Of a stretch of 64,000 nt of DNA, positions 22,122 to 32,563 are shown piece by piece. This DNA comes from Gaiellasilicea sp037721555. Lineage in GTDB: Bacteria; Actinomycetota; Thermoleophilia; Gaiellales; Gaiellaceae. Position numbers and translations under genes: made by a program. Position 1 is the first letter of the stretch. Every line of letters starts with the position of its first letter. Location: the NCBI GenBank assembly GCA_037721555.1, contig JBBJOI010000007.1, positions 60,163-124,162 on the forward strand. Direction: 5' to 3'. A model generated the notes under the pieces. That model was given only the letters and a program-made list of their open reading frames with translations. It ran no database searches and was not told where the DNA came from.

Positions 22122-23667
22122 CGCCGACGGTCGCGGTCACGATCTTGCGGGGTTTGCCGCTGCCGAGGGCCCGCGCGGTGAGCGTGTGTGGACCGGGAGG
22201 GGCGAGGGAGGAGTTCCAGCCAAGCGTGTAGGGGGCGGCGAGATCAGCGCCGAGCGTGACCCCGTCGACGACGAACTCGACGCGGGCGACGCGACCCTCG
22301 ACGAACACGCGCCAGAGCACGAGACCTTCGACCCTCTGGCCTTCCAGGACGCTCTGCGCGACGATCTCGAGCGGCGGAAGCACCGGCTTGAGCAGAGGCG
22401 TCGGCGTCGGCGTCGGCTTCGGGGTTGGCTTTGGCTTCGGGGCAGGCTTCGGCTTTGCGGTCGGCTTGGGCGCCGGCTTCGGCTTCGGGGTCGGCTCGGG
22501 CTTCGGCTCCAGCCTTCGCTCGAGCGGGTGGTTTCTGACGACGAGCGGGATGCGATGCGTCGCAACGCGGTCGTCGACCGAACGGGCCGCGAGCTCGAGG
22601 ACGTGCATGCGATCCCGTACCCGCCGCGTCTTCCAGATGAAGAGAAACGGCGGGCGTGAGTCGGTCGCGATGGTCTCCCCGTTTACGCGCAGGCTCACGC
22701 TGCGCGCCGCGGCGCCCGATGGGCGCACGCGGAGACGCACGTTGCCGCGGACGCGCGTCCATTGCCCGGGGCCCGACGTCGTCAGTCGGAAGGCGTCGTT
22801 GGCGACGATCACCGTCTGCCGTGTGATGTCGTGCCGGGTGCCATCGCCGTAGGCTCGTAGCTCGAGTTGGTGCGCTCCGTTCCGGAGACGCGTGGTGTTG
22901 AGCCCGCGCCCGCCTCCGAAGGCGAACGGCGGACGCCGGTCGGTGGAGGCGACCCGACCGTTGACCACGAACTCGACGCTGTGCACACCGCCGGTCGTCG
23001 CCGCTCGCCACGGAACGATGCCGGCAAGGGATCCCGGCCGGAGGTTCGTGACGACGCTCAGCTTCTCCCGGCCGAGGGCGTACCGCCGGACGAGCTCGAG
23101 GTAACGGCTCCAGTTCCAGTGGGGGCCGGGATCGGTGTGGTGGCTCGCCCCGCCTCGACCGCCGCGCGGGCCAGGCACGTCGGCGTGGCCGATGATGTGG
23201 CGGCGGTCGATCGGCATCAGCGCGCGGCGCGCGAGCCAGGCGGTCAGCCGGGCCGATCGCTCGTACTGGGCGTCGCTGAAGCCGGCGCGGCCGTACGTGA
23301 ACCCCTCATGCTCGATTCCGACGGAGCCGACGTTCACCTTCCAGTTCCCGGAGTGCCAGGCGATGTCGGACAGGTGAACGAGTTGGACGATCTCGCCGGA
23401 CCGTGCGACGACGAAGTGCGAGGAAGCATGCGCGCGTGGGTTCTTCAGCCATTGTACGGAACCCCAGAAGGCTCCCTCCGTGACGTGAACGACGATCGAG
23501 CGGATTGACGAAGGCGAGCGGTGCGCCTTCGTGAAGTTGCCCTCGCCCTTCAGCCAGGTGACGGGCGGTCGCGCCGAGCCGGAGCCGGCCGCCGGCGCCG
23601 CCAGGCACGCCGCGACGACCCAGGCGGCCGCGATCTTGACACCGATGCTGATCCAGACCCGAGGCAT
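22075..23667 (-). CDS. Secreted N-acetylmuramoyl-L-alanine amidase (Amidase_2) with Ig-like and Pro/Lys-rich regions
   Basis: About 530 aa from ATG 23667 (539 from TTG 23694). A signal peptide (about 1-30) is followed by an Amidase_2 domain (about 35-195): SIVVHVTEGAFWG, SSHFVVARSGEIVQLV, GIEHEG and IIGHADVPGPRG provide the zinc His and the other conserved residues. Two Ig-like modules with VEFVVNGR/VSLRVNGE blocks follow, then a (K/P-x-P)n linker (about 390-430) and a third module with VEFVVDGV. It cleaves the sugar-peptide bond of peptidoglycan. The three beta modules look like internal duplications. Confidence 0.9.
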   Translation of the reverse strand: MPRVWISIGVKIAAAWVVAACLAAPAAGSGSARPPVTWLKGEGNFTKAHRSPSSIRSIVVHVTEGAFWGSVQWLKNPRAHASSHFVVARSGEIVQLVHLSDIAWHSGNWKVNVGSVGIEHEGFTYGRAGFSDAQYERSARLTAWLARRALMPIDRRHIIGHADVPGPRGGRGGASHHTDPGPHWNWSRYLELVRRYALGREKLSVVTNLRPGSLAGIVPWRAATTGGVHSVEFVVNGRVASTDRRPPFAFGGGRGLNTTRLRNGAHQLELRAYGDGTRHDITRQTVIVANDAFRLTTSGPGQWTRVRGNVRLRVRPSGAAARSVSLRVNGETIATDSRPPFLFIWKTRRVRDRMHVLELAARSVDDRVATHRIPLVVRNHPLERRLEPKPEPTPKPKPAPKPTAKPKPAPKPKPTPKPTPTPTPLLKPVLPPLEIVAQSVLEGQRVEGLVLWRVFVEGRVARVEFVVDGVTLGADLAAPYTLGWNSSLAPPGPHTLTARALGSGKPRKIVTATVGVNVPAPPASDGSGAP

Positions 23668-23731
23668 CCGCAGGTGACCAGGGTAACGAGCCAAAGTTGG
23701 CGAAGTATGAGCACGCTATGCTCCTGAGTGA

Positions 23732-23747
23732 CCAGTCAGTCAACTGG
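23732..23747. promoter_or_regulatory. Candidate operator CCAGT-N6-ACTGG before the acyl-CoA dehydrogenase gene
   Basis: CCAGT (23732-23736) and ACTGG (23743-23747) form an inverted repeat that overlaps the GGAGG ribosome-binding site of the gene at 23760. TGAC and GTCA half-sites are nested in it. The form resembles operators of TetR-family regulators of fatty-acid genes, but no such regulator gene is in the window. TATGCT at 23717-23722 may be the -10. Confidence 0.4.
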
Positions 23748-23759
23748 AGGCGAAGCATC

Positions 23760-24938
<1,179 letters not shown>

Positions 24939-24949
24939 GTGCGGCGCAC

Positions 24950-26125
24950 CTACTGGGCGAGCGCGCGCTGGAAGGGCGGCAAAAAGCCGGGCGAGAAGCG
25001 CACCTCCCCCAGCCAGGCTGCCAGGCGCTCCGCCTGGGACTCCACGGCTCGCACGGCATCCGCGCCGACGTCCTCGAGCAGCTGGAACACGATCTCGCCG
25101 TCACGTCGTTGCGACCAGCCGCCCACGACCCGTCCGTCCCACCAGACGGTTGGGCCCGCGTTGCCGTTGCGGTCGAAGAGGACGGAGGCGTGCGGGCCGA
25201 GATACCAATCTCGTTCCTTCCAGCCCATCGTCGTCGGGTCGAGCGTCGGCAGCAACGCGGCTGTTGGCTTCAGGGTCGGTGGCCGCTCGAGATCATCGGC
25301 GAGCACATAGCCGGTCGAGCCGCCAAGATCGACCTCGACGTGCGGCACCGCGCCGAGGGCAGCTCGGGCCTCACGGGCCGTCCAACCCGTCCACCAGCGG
25401 ATGTCCGTCTCCGTGCCCGGCCCGAACGCCGCGAGCCAGCGCCGTAGCAGCTCGGCTCGAGCGTGCCCCGGCTCGATCCGGGCGATCTCGTCGGAGAGCC
25501 ACGCCGCGGTTGGCGCCCACCGGTACTGCCCGCTGATCCACGTGCCCCGAGGACGCGCTCGCACGATGCGCCCCTCCATCGCCAGCTGCGGGAGGATGCG
25601 CGACGCAGCGCTCTGAGTCGCTTCGAACCTCGTGCCGGCCGCGACCCGAAGGCGTTTCGCTAGCACGGGCACATCGGCCGCCACCTCGGCTGTCGAGGCA
25701 GCGCCGCGCGCGTCGAGCGCTTCCAGGGCTGCCTTCGACGCCCGTACGAGCCACGCTGCCGGCCGGGTGGAGATGCCGCTGTCGAGGATCATCCCCTCGA
25801 GCCTGCGGCGCTCGCGCGTCGCGATCGTCTGCGTGCAGGCCGCGTAGACGACTGGAACGAGCTCGCGCGGGACGGCGAAGAGCGTCCTCCGCATGCAGAG
25901 CACGCGGACGAGTGACCGGTCGTCGTAGAGGGCGCGCTCGATGTCGCCTGGAGCGACGCCCGACGTGCGGGCGTGCACCGACAGGAACACGGTGACAGGG
26001 TCGGTTGAGTGGAGCACGACCACCGAGCGAGCCGCCTCGAGTGCCCCGCTCGCGCGGTCTGGCGGCGTCAGCCGGTGACGGCGGACGAGCCGCGTTCGCC
26101 GCTCGTCGACGTCGACGCGGTGCAC
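24950..26125 (-). CDS. Winged-helix DNA-binding protein of the AlkZ/YcaQ-like (HTH_42) family
   Basis: 391 aa. The family includes DNA glycosylases that unhook alkylated bases or crosslinks, but many members are uncharacterised. Seen here are RTLFAVPRELVPVVYAACT, winged-helix stretches around 140-220 and the family block LDPTTMGWKERDWYLG (about 295-310), followed by WWDGRVVGGWSQRRDGEI. GTG at 26125 has TAGAAA (26132-26137) 6 nt upstream. It is divergent from the SDR gene. Confidence 0.8.
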   Translation of the reverse strand: MHRVDVDERRTRLVRRHRLTPPDRASGALEAARSVVVLHSTDPVTVFLSVHARTSGVAPGDIERALYDDRSLVRVLCMRRTLFAVPRELVPVVYAACTQTIATRERRRLEGMILDSGISTRPAAWLVRASKAALEALDARGAASTAEVAADVPVLAKRLRVAAGTRFEATQSAASRILPQLAMEGRIVRARPRGTWISGQYRWAPTAAWLSDEIARIEPGHARAELLRRWLAAFGPGTETDIRWWTGWTAREARAALGAVPHVEVDLGGSTGYVLADDLERPPTLKPTAALLPTLDPTTMGWKERDWYLGPHASVLFDRNGNAGPTVWWDGRVVGGWSQRRDGEIVFQLLEDVGADAVRAVESQAERLAAWLGEVRFSPGFLPPFQRALAQ

Positions 26126-26155
26126 CCGGCCTTTCTACCAGCGTAGGATCGTCGC

Positions 26156-26992
26156 GTGGCCATCGAGATCGACCTCACGGGACGTGTCGCGCTCGTCACC
26201 GGCGGCTCGCGCGGTCTCGGCCGAGCAGATGCCCTCGCGCTCGCGCGGGCGGGGGCCGACGTCGTCATCGCCGACATCCAGGTGGAGTCGGACGAGTCGA
26301 CGGAGACCGCCGAGCGCTATGGCGTGCTCGCGCAGGTCGCCAAGGCGCAAGGGATCGTCTATACGGAGCAAACGGCGCAGGAGATCCAGGCGCTCGGGCG
26401 CCGGTCGGCCGCGATCAAGTGCGACGTGACCGACCGCGACCAGGTCGGCGACACCGTCGCGCGTACGGTCGAGGAGTTCGGCTCCGTCGACATCTTGATC
26501 AACAACGCGGGCACGCTCGACCACGCGGCACAGTTCCTCGACCAGAACCCGGAGCTGTGGGAGCGCGACCTGCGGGTGAACCTCACGGGCGGCTTCAACT
26601 GCGCGCAGGCGGTGTGGCCGCACATGAAGGAGCGCGGCTGGGGGCGGATCGTGAACATGGCCTCTGTCGCCGGGACACTGGGTGGCTTCGGTCAGGCGAG
26701 CTACTCGACCACGAAGGCGGGCATCCTCGGCCTGACGCGGACGCTGGCGATGGAGGGCGGCCGGCACGGCATCACCTGTAACGCGATCGTGCCCGGAGTG
26801 ATCGGAACCGAGGCCTTCAACTTCGCGAATCCGGCGATGAACGAGCGGATCGTCAGCCGAACCGTCTTCAAGCGCCCCGGAGAGCCGGACGACATCGCCA
26901 ACGCGATCTGCTTTCTCTGCTCCGACCTCGCTGCGTACATCACGGGCGTGCAGTTGAACGTGAGCGGGGGCGTCGAGTTGTTCGTGTTCTAG
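26156..26992 (+). CDS. Short-chain dehydrogenase/reductase with an extended N-terminal insert
   Basis: 278 aa. It has the classical NAD(P) motif TGGSRGLG, the NNAG motif, catalytic S in NMASVAG and Y-x3-K in YSTTK. Residues 42-80 contain an insert rich in Glu/Gln between the dinucleotide-binding strands and CDVTD. Such inserts occur in mycofactocin-linked SDRs, but here the resemblance is only suggestive. GTG at 26156 has TAGGAT (26144-26149) 6 nt upstream. Confidence 0.88.
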   Translation: MAIEIDLTGRVALVTGGSRGLGRADALALARAGADVVIADIQVESDESTETAERYGVLAQVAKAQGIVYTEQTAQEIQALGRRSAAIKCDVTDRDQVGDTVARTVEEFGSVDILINNAGTLDHAAQFLDQNPELWERDLRVNLTGGFNCAQAVWPHMKERGWGRIVNMASVAGTLGGFGQASYSTTKAGILGLTRTLAMEGGRHGITCNAIVPGVIGTEAFNFANPAMNERIVSRTVFKRPGEPDDIANAICFLCSDLAAYITGVQLNVSGGVELFVF

Positions 26993-27035
26993 AGCGGCGG
27001 TGGCGAATGCCGCCGGAGCTTGGTAGTGTTGGGCG

Positions 27036-27206
27036 ATGCTCAAGCGGATCGTCTTGTTGGGCCTGGTCGGGGCGTTTCTCGCCGCTCCGCCCGCGATCGC
27101 GAAGAGCTCGTCGACCGTGAAGTCTCCGGCGCCCCAGAACCTCGCGCCCGATACGGCGCCGCACGACGGACCGTGTCCGTTCGGCGACGCGTCCTTCGAG
27201 TTCTAG
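27036..27206 (+). CDS. Small secreted peptide, function unknown
   Basis: 56 aa: a signal peptide (MLKRIVLLGLVGAFLAAPPA) and a mature part of about 34 residues with a Pro/Ala/Ser region and a single cysteine in HDGPCPFGD. The ATG has TAGTGT (27024-27029) 6 nt upstream, the same leaderless layout as many neighbours, which supports expression. It ends at a TAG just before the acyl-CoA dehydrogenase frame and could be cotranscribed with it. I do not recognise a family. Confidence 0.55.
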   Translation: MLKRIVLLGLVGAFLAAPPAIAKSSSTVKSPAPQNLAPDTAPHDGPCPFGDASFEF

Positions 27207-27231
27207 CTCCGACAACCCACAGCGAGAGTTC

Positions 27232-28395
27232 CTGGCGCCCGTAGCCCCGCCGGCCAACACGCGGGCGGGAATCTCCTTCGAGCCCACGGACGAGCAGCGA
27301 GAGCTGCGCGATCTTGCGCACGAGTTTGCCGACCGGGAGCTGCGGCCGGTCGCGCGTCACTGGGACGAGCGTGAGGACTTCCCGCGCGAGCTGCTCGGGC
27401 AGGCAGCACGGCTCGGCCTGACCTCGCATGCGATTCCGGCCGAGTACGGAGGTGGAGGCGTCTCCCCGATCACCTCGGCGATCGTGGCCGAGGAGCTCTC
27501 GTGGGGTTGCGCCGGCCTCGCCGCGGCGCTCGGCGCGACGATGTTCCCTGTCCGACCGCTGCTCGTCGCCGGCTCGGAGGAGCAGCGGCGGCGCTGGCTG
27601 CCGCGGCTCGCCTCCGACGAAGGCTGCCTGGCCGCGATTGCGTTCACCGAGCCCGGCGCCGGCTCCGACGTGGCTGCGATTCGAACGAGCGCGCGGCGTG
27701 ATGGCGACGACTATGTCCTGAGCGGCGAGAAGTGCTACGTCACGAACGGTGGCATCGCCGAGCTGACGATCCTCTTCGCGAAGCTCGACCGAGGGCTCTG
27801 CGCGTTCCTCCTGGAAGCGGGAGATCCGGGCGTGACAGCCGGCCGGAAGGAACCGAAGCTCGGCCTCCGCTCCTCGTATACGGGCTCGATCCTCCTGGGC
27901 GAGGCGCGGATCCCGGCCGACCGCCTGCTCGGCGAGGAGGGCGACGGATTCGCGATCGCGATGGATTTCTTCCTCCACTCGCGGCCTCAGGTCGCCGCCT
28001 CGGCAGTTGGTGTGGCGCGCGCGGCCTTCGAGTATGCGACCGGCTACGCGAACGAGCGGCATGCTTTCGGGAAACCGCTGCTGTCGAAGCAGGGAGTGTC
28101 GTTCAAGTTGGCCGACATGGCGATGCAGGTGGAGGCCTCACGGCTGCTCGTCTGGCGCGCGGCGGCCGCTCTTGAGACAGGTGGGGAGGCTGGACTGCTC
28201 GGCTCGTTCGCGAAGGCATTCGCGGCAGACGCGGCAATGGCGGTGACCACCGACGCCGTGCAGATCCTCGGTGGCGCAGGGATCATGCGGGACCACCCCG
28301 TCGAGAAGTGGCTTCGCGACGCGAAGGTCCTGCAGATCGTGGAGGGTACCTCCGAGATCCAGCGCCACGTGATCGTCCAGCACCTGCGCCGCTAG
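27232..28395 (+). CDS. Acyl-CoA dehydrogenase (start codon not ATG/GTG/TTG)
   Basis: About 387 aa. Conserved ACAD sequence starts at ISFEPTDEQRELRDLAHEF (from base 27271), yet no ATG, GTG or TTG occurs in frame between the TGA at 27118 and base 27484. CTG at 27232 gives an N-terminus of the same length as the related gene at 23760 and is my choice; ATC at 27271 is an alternative. Other motifs are IAFTEPGAGSDVA, the ILGGAGIMRDHPVEKWLRD block and catalytic Glu in VEGTSEIQRH. The function is acyl-CoA desaturation in fatty-acid or amino-acid catabolism. Confidence 0.85.
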   Translation: MAPVAPPANTRAGISFEPTDEQRELRDLAHEFADRELRPVARHWDEREDFPRELLGQAARLGLTSHAIPAEYGGGGVSPITSAIVAEELSWGCAGLAAALGATMFPVRPLLVAGSEEQRRRWLPRLASDEGCLAAIAFTEPGAGSDVAAIRTSARRDGDDYVLSGEKCYVTNGGIAELTILFAKLDRGLCAFLLEAGDPGVTAGRKEPKLGLRSSYTGSILLGEARIPADRLLGEEGDGFAIAMDFFLHSRPQVAASAVGVARAAFEYATGYANERHAFGKPLLSKQGVSFKLADMAMQVEASRLLVWRAAAALETGGEAGLLGSFAKAFAADAAMAVTTDAVQILGGAGIMRDHPVEKWLRDAKVLQIVEGTSEIQRHVIVQHLRR

Positions 28396-28418
28396 TTTGG
28401 GCCGCTAGACTAGATCGC

Positions 28419-30350
28419 TTGCGCGCCCGAGGCTCCTCCCCCGTGCATCTGGGCGCAGCACGGCGTCGGCCGGCGCGCACCGCCCTCCACTGGCTTCTCG
28501 CCTTCGGCCTCGTGGCAGCTGTGCTGGTCGTCCTTGTCGGGTTCGCGTTCGCCGGCTCGGACGCGCGGCTGGCGGCGGGGGTCGAGGTCGCGGGGGTGGA
28601 GGTCGGCGGCTTGAGGGCGGGCGAGGCGCGCAAGCTCCTGGAGCAGCGCGCGGAGGAGGTCGCGCGCGTCCCGATCGTCTTCACGGTCGGAGAGGAACAG
28701 TTCCCCATCAAGGCTTCGTCGCTCGGTGTTGAGGCGGACTGGCGCGCGGCCCTTGACACTGCCGCACGCGAAGGCGGCGGTTTCGGGCCAGTACAGGGAT
28801 TCAAGCGGCTGCAGACACGCGTCTTCGGTGCCGAGATCTCCCCGCCCGTGCAGGCCTACACAGCGGCTCTCGAGTACAAGCTCGGGCGCATGGCCGACCG
28901 GGTCGATCGTCCCCATGTCGAGGCGAAGGTAGTGCGCCGTGGCTTGTCGGTTGCCGTCGTACCCGGGCAGAACGGTCTTCGACTCGATCGCGACGCAGCT
29001 GCGGATGCGATCGTTCGAGCCCTTGCCACCTTCGAGCGTGGCCCGCAGGTGCCACTGCCAGTCCAGGTCGATCCGGTCGAGGTGACGGCGGCCGAGCTGG
29101 GGCCTGCAGCGCGGCAAGCGCGGGTCGCGCTGTCGGCGCCCGTCCGGCTCCGCTCCGGAAGCACCCGTTGGAAGCTCCCCAGGTGGAGGATCGCGAAGCT
29201 GCTGGCGCTGCCGCAGGAGGGCGCGACCGGCCTCGAGATTGCAGGCAAGGGGGCCGATGCATGGCTCGGTCGCCTACGCAAGGCGGTCGAGCGCCCGGCG
29301 GTCGACGCCGCGCTCATCGTCGGCGGGGGGAACGTCCGGATCGTGCCGAGCAAGCGCGGTCTCGAGCTCGATGCACCCGCCACGGCCGCCGCGGTGCTCG
29401 CGGCGGCCACCGCCCCGGGAAACCGGACGGCGAACCTCGTGGTGACGGCGGCCGAGCCCGAGCTGACGACCGCGGAGGTACGAGCGATGGGTATCGAGCG
29501 GCGGCTCGGGACGTACTCGACGCTGAACGCCGGCACCTTCGATCGGATCACCAATCTCCGCAGGGCGATCGAGTTGCTGCACGGCGCGCTCGTCCCACCC
29601 GGCGGCACCTTCTCGTTCAACGACCGGGTCGGCGAGCGGACGACGGAACGAGGGTTCCGTTCCGCACCGGTGATCATCCGTGACGAGTACGACGAGGCCG
29701 TGGGAGGAGGAGTCTCTCAGGTGGGGACGACTGTCTTCAACGCCGCGTGGGAGTCTGGGGTGAAGATCGTCGAGCGCAATCCGCACTCCCTCTACATCAG
29801 CCGCTACCAACTCGGCCGCGACGCGACTGTCAACTACCCGGACCTCGACCTTCGCTTCCTGAACGACACGCCGAATTGGATCTTCGTCGCCGGCAGCTGG
29901 GACGCGAGCGGCATCACCGTCTCGCTCTACGGCGGCGGCCCCGAACGTCGTATCGAGAGCAGCGAAGGCACGCAGAGCATCACAGGGCCCGCGCCCGTAC
30001 GGCGGACTCTCGACGCGACCCTGGAGAGGGGAACGACGATCGTCGCCGAGGAGGGATCCTCGTCGAGCACGACGAGCGTCGAGCGCACCGTGTACGCGGC
30101 CGACGGCTCCATCCTCCACGACGAGACGTGGAACACTTCCTACAAGGGCGAATACCGCGTGCTCCGAGTCGGCACAAAGCCCAAGCCGCAGCCGCGGCCG
30201 GAGCCCAAACCCGAGCCAAGTGAGGAGCCGAAGGAGCAAGACGGGCCGAAGGAGGCGCCGTCTGCGACGACCGAGCCTCCGGTCACGGCGCCTGCCATCA
30301 CCGGAGTCGCTCCGGACGAGGCGCAGCCGCCCGCTCGCCCTCAGCCCTAG
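28419..30350 (+). CDS. VanW-family membrane-anchored protein with Pro-rich tail
   Basis: About 643 aa. An N-terminal cytoplasmic stretch and one membrane helix (ALHWLLAFGLVAAVLVVLVG) are followed by two peptidoglycan-binding-4 type repeats (about 85-330), a VanW domain (about 360-495) and a (K/P/E)-rich tail. The VanW core reads LVPPGGTFSFND, then GGGVSQVGTTVFNAA. Such proteins occur in the wall of many Gram-positive bacteria; their activity is not established. The start is TTG 28419 with TAGACT 7 nt upstream (28406-28411), or GTG 28443. The 3' end overlaps the thioesterase gene by 53 nt. Confidence 0.88.
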   Translation: MRARGSSPVHLGAARRRPARTALHWLLAFGLVAAVLVVLVGFAFAGSDARLAAGVEVAGVEVGGLRAGEARKLLEQRAEEVARVPIVFTVGEEQFPIKASSLGVEADWRAALDTAAREGGGFGPVQGFKRLQTRVFGAEISPPVQAYTAALEYKLGRMADRVDRPHVEAKVVRRGLSVAVVPGQNGLRLDRDAAADAIVRALATFERGPQVPLPVQVDPVEVTAAELGPAARQARVALSAPVRLRSGSTRWKLPRWRIAKLLALPQEGATGLEIAGKGADAWLGRLRKAVERPAVDAALIVGGGNVRIVPSKRGLELDAPATAAAVLAAATAPGNRTANLVVTAAEPELTTAEVRAMGIERRLGTYSTLNAGTFDRITNLRRAIELLHGALVPPGGTFSFNDRVGERTTERGFRSAPVIIRDEYDEAVGGGVSQVGTTVFNAAWESGVKIVERNPHSLYISRYQLGRDATVNYPDLDLRFLNDTPNWIFVAGSWDASGITVSLYGGGPERRIESSEGTQSITGPAPVRRTLDATLERGTTIVAEEGSSSSTTSVERTVYAADGSILHDETWNTSYKGEYRVLRVGTKPKPQPRPEPKPEPSEEPKEQDGPKEAPSATTEPPVTAPAITGVAPDEAQPPARPQP

Positions 30351-30744
30351 CGACCGCGTCGACGAAGGATGGAGGCAGGCGCGTCGGCCGCCAGGTCATG
30401 GCATCGACAATCGCGTGCGCCGTGTGCCCCTCCGCGACGAGCTCTCCGGCGCACTCTAGGGCGTACTCGTAGCGGAAGCGAGCGCCACGGAGACCCACAC
30501 AGCGCGTCCAGATCCGGATCCGGTCGTCGAAGCGTGCGACGCGGTGGTAGCGCACGGTCACCTCAGTCGTCAGCGCCTCGATGCCCTGCTCGCGGATGGC
30601 CCGGTACCCGCCCGCGTGCTCTGCGAGATACGCGACCCGCGCCACCTCCAGCCAGACGACGAACGACGCATGGTGGGCGATGCCCTGGGCGTCCGTCTCA
30701 GCGAAGCGCACCGAGATGTCGGTCGAGAACCGAAAGCCGTCCAT
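30298..30744 (-). CDS. Acyl-CoA thioesterase, 4HBT hotdog family (YbgC-like)
   Basis: 148 aa, a single hotdog domain. The N-terminal motif VRFAETDAQGIAHHASFVVW matches the YbgC/4-hydroxybenzoyl-CoA thioesterase active site with its D-x-x-G-I-x-H core. It hydrolyses acyl-CoA thioesters; the chain type cannot be told. ATG at 30744 fits the family start. The last 53 nt lie antisense to the end of the VanW gene. Confidence 0.88.
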   Translation of the reverse strand: MDGFRFSTDISVRFAETDAQGIAHHASFVVWLEVARVAYLAEHAGGYRAIREQGIEALTTEVTVRYHRVARFDDRIRIWTRCVGLRGARFRYEYALECAGELVAEGHTAHAIVDAMTWRPTRLPPSFVDAVARAEGERAAAPRPERLR

Positions 30745-30820
30745 CAGGGCGAGACTCTCGCAGGCACGAAAGGTGACCGCCGGCTCTTCCAGCCGACCCC
30801 TGGCCCTACACTCACTCTCG

Positions 30821-32563
30821 ATGCAGCACCGGCTGGACGAGCTGGAGCGACAGCTCTCCGCGCTTGCCGAACGACTGGAGCGCGTCGAGCACGCGGTCTC
30901 CGTTCGGGATACCGAGGCGCCGCTCGCACCGCCCGCGATGACTCCTCCGGTGACCGCGCCGCCTCCGTCCCGGCCACCGCCGCGACCGCCCGTGGGGGTG
31001 CGGGCGGCGACCCCCGTCTCGTTCGAGGACGTGCTCGGCGGACGGGTGCTGGCCTGGGTGGGCGGGATCGCCGTCGTCCTCGGCGTCGTCTTCTTCCTGG
31101 TCATGGCCGCGAGCCGCGGCTGGATCGACGAGCCAACACGCGTCTTCCTCGCTCTGATCGGCTCGACCGCTCTGCTGGTCGGCTCGCTCTTCCTGCACGA
31201 GCGCAAAGGGCGGACGCAGGCGGCTTTGGCCGCCGCCTCGACGGCGATAGCGGCGCTCTATGTGACGCTGCTCGCGGCAACGCAGCTGTACGACCTGATC
31301 GCCGACGTGGTCGGGCTCGGGTTCGCGGCGCTCGTTGGCGCCACCGCGACCGTGATTGCAGTCCGGTGGAGCGAGCCCGTCGTCGCGGGAATCGGCATCG
31401 TCGGGGCGCTCGTGGCGCCGGTTCTCGTGGATGCCGATACGGGCGGTGACACTCTCGCCTTCATGGCGCTCGCTCTCGTCGCGGCGGTCGGTGTCCTGTT
31501 GTGGCAGCGCTGGAGTTGGCTGGCCGCGACCGCGTTCCTCGTCAGCGTGCCGCAGCTCCTACTCTGGCTGGAGGACACCTATCGCGACCGGACCGGCCTC
31601 TCGCTCGTCGTCCTCGCGTTGTTCTGGCTTCTCTATGTCGCGGCCGCGATCGGCTACGAACTCCGGGTTCCGGTCTCGACGCTTCGGCTCTCGTCGGCCA
31701 GCCTCCTGCTGGCGAATGCCGCGCTCCTCGCCGGGGCCGGCTGGCTGCTGCTGGATGACACGGATCACGGCACGGCTGCGACCAGCTGGGTCGTGGCCGT
31801 CGCCGCGGTTCACGTCCTCGGAGGGTTGCCCGCCTACCGGGGGAGGCTGAGCAGCGAGATCGCTGCGCTGCTGGTCGCCGTGGGTACGGCGCTCGCCGCC
31901 GTGGGACTCGCGCTCGCGCTCGAGGGACCGGCGCTTGTCGCCGGCTGGGCAGCCGAGGCGATCATCCTTGCCTGGGCTTCCCGCCGGATCGACGATCCTC
32001 GTGGCTACCTCGCGTCAGCCGTGTTCTTCGGGCTGGCTGCCGGTCACGTCATCACAATCGAGGCGCCGCTCGAGGGTCTCCGTACGGCGTCGGACGACTT
32101 CGCCACCGCCGCTGCCGGAGTCGCGATCGTCGGCGTGGCCGCTGTCGTGCTCGCCCGGCTGACGCGCGACATCGACCTCGAGCAGGCCCTCGACACCGAC
32201 CTCGTGCTGAGTCGCCTGTTCGTCGCCGTTGCCGCAGTCGCCGCGGTCTACCTTCCGTCACTGGCGATCGTCGCGGCGTTCGGTCGCGACGAGGTCGAGC
32301 CGAGTCAGACGCCGCAGGTACTGCTCTCGGCGTTCTGGGCCGTGACCGGCCTCGTCGTACTCACCGCCGGCCTCCTCCGCGACGTGCGCGCGTTGCGACT
32401 AGGAGCGCTCGTCCTCCTCGGCCTCGCCGTGGCGAAGGTGTTCGTCTACGACCTCGCCGAGCTCGAGTCGATCTACCGGGCGTTGTCCTTCATCGCACTC
32501 GGATTGTTGCTGCTCGGCGCAGCGTTCGCCTACCAGCGCATTCGCAAGGAGGTTGCGGAATGA
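30821..32563 (+). CDS. DUF2339 multi-pass membrane protein
   Basis: 580 aa. A short coiled coil (LDELERQLSALAERLERVE) and a Pro-rich linker (about 30-60) are followed by about 14-16 transmembrane helices. The first membrane segment after LGGRVLAWVGGIAVVLG is typical of DUF2339. The function is unknown. The stop overlaps the next gene (ATGA), and DUF2339/DUF3999 pairs are known elsewhere. ATG at 30821 has TACACT (30807-30812) 8 nt upstream. Confidence 0.85.
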   Translation: MQHRLDELERQLSALAERLERVEHAVSVRDTEAPLAPPAMTPPVTAPPPSRPPPRPPVGVRAATPVSFEDVLGGRVLAWVGGIAVVLGVVFFLVMAASRGWIDEPTRVFLALIGSTALLVGSLFLHERKGRTQAALAAASTAIAALYVTLLAATQLYDLIADVVGLGFAALVGATATVIAVRWSEPVVAGIGIVGALVAPVLVDADTGGDTLAFMALALVAAVGVLLWQRWSWLAATAFLVSVPQLLLWLEDTYRDRTGLSLVVLALFWLLYVAAAIGYELRVPVSTLRLSSASLLLANAALLAGAGWLLLDDTDHGTAATSWVVAVAAVHVLGGLPAYRGRLSSEIAALLVAVGTALAAVGLALALEGPALVAGWAAEAIILAWASRRIDDPRGYLASAVFFGLAAGHVITIEAPLEGLRTASDDFATAAAGVAIVGVAAVVLARLTRDIDLEQALDTDLVLSRLFVAVAAVAAVYLPSLAIVAAFGRDEVEPSQTPQVLLSAFWAVTGLVVLTAGLLRDVRALRLGALVLLGLAVAKVFVYDLAELESIYRALSFIALGLLLLGAAFAYQRIRKEVAE

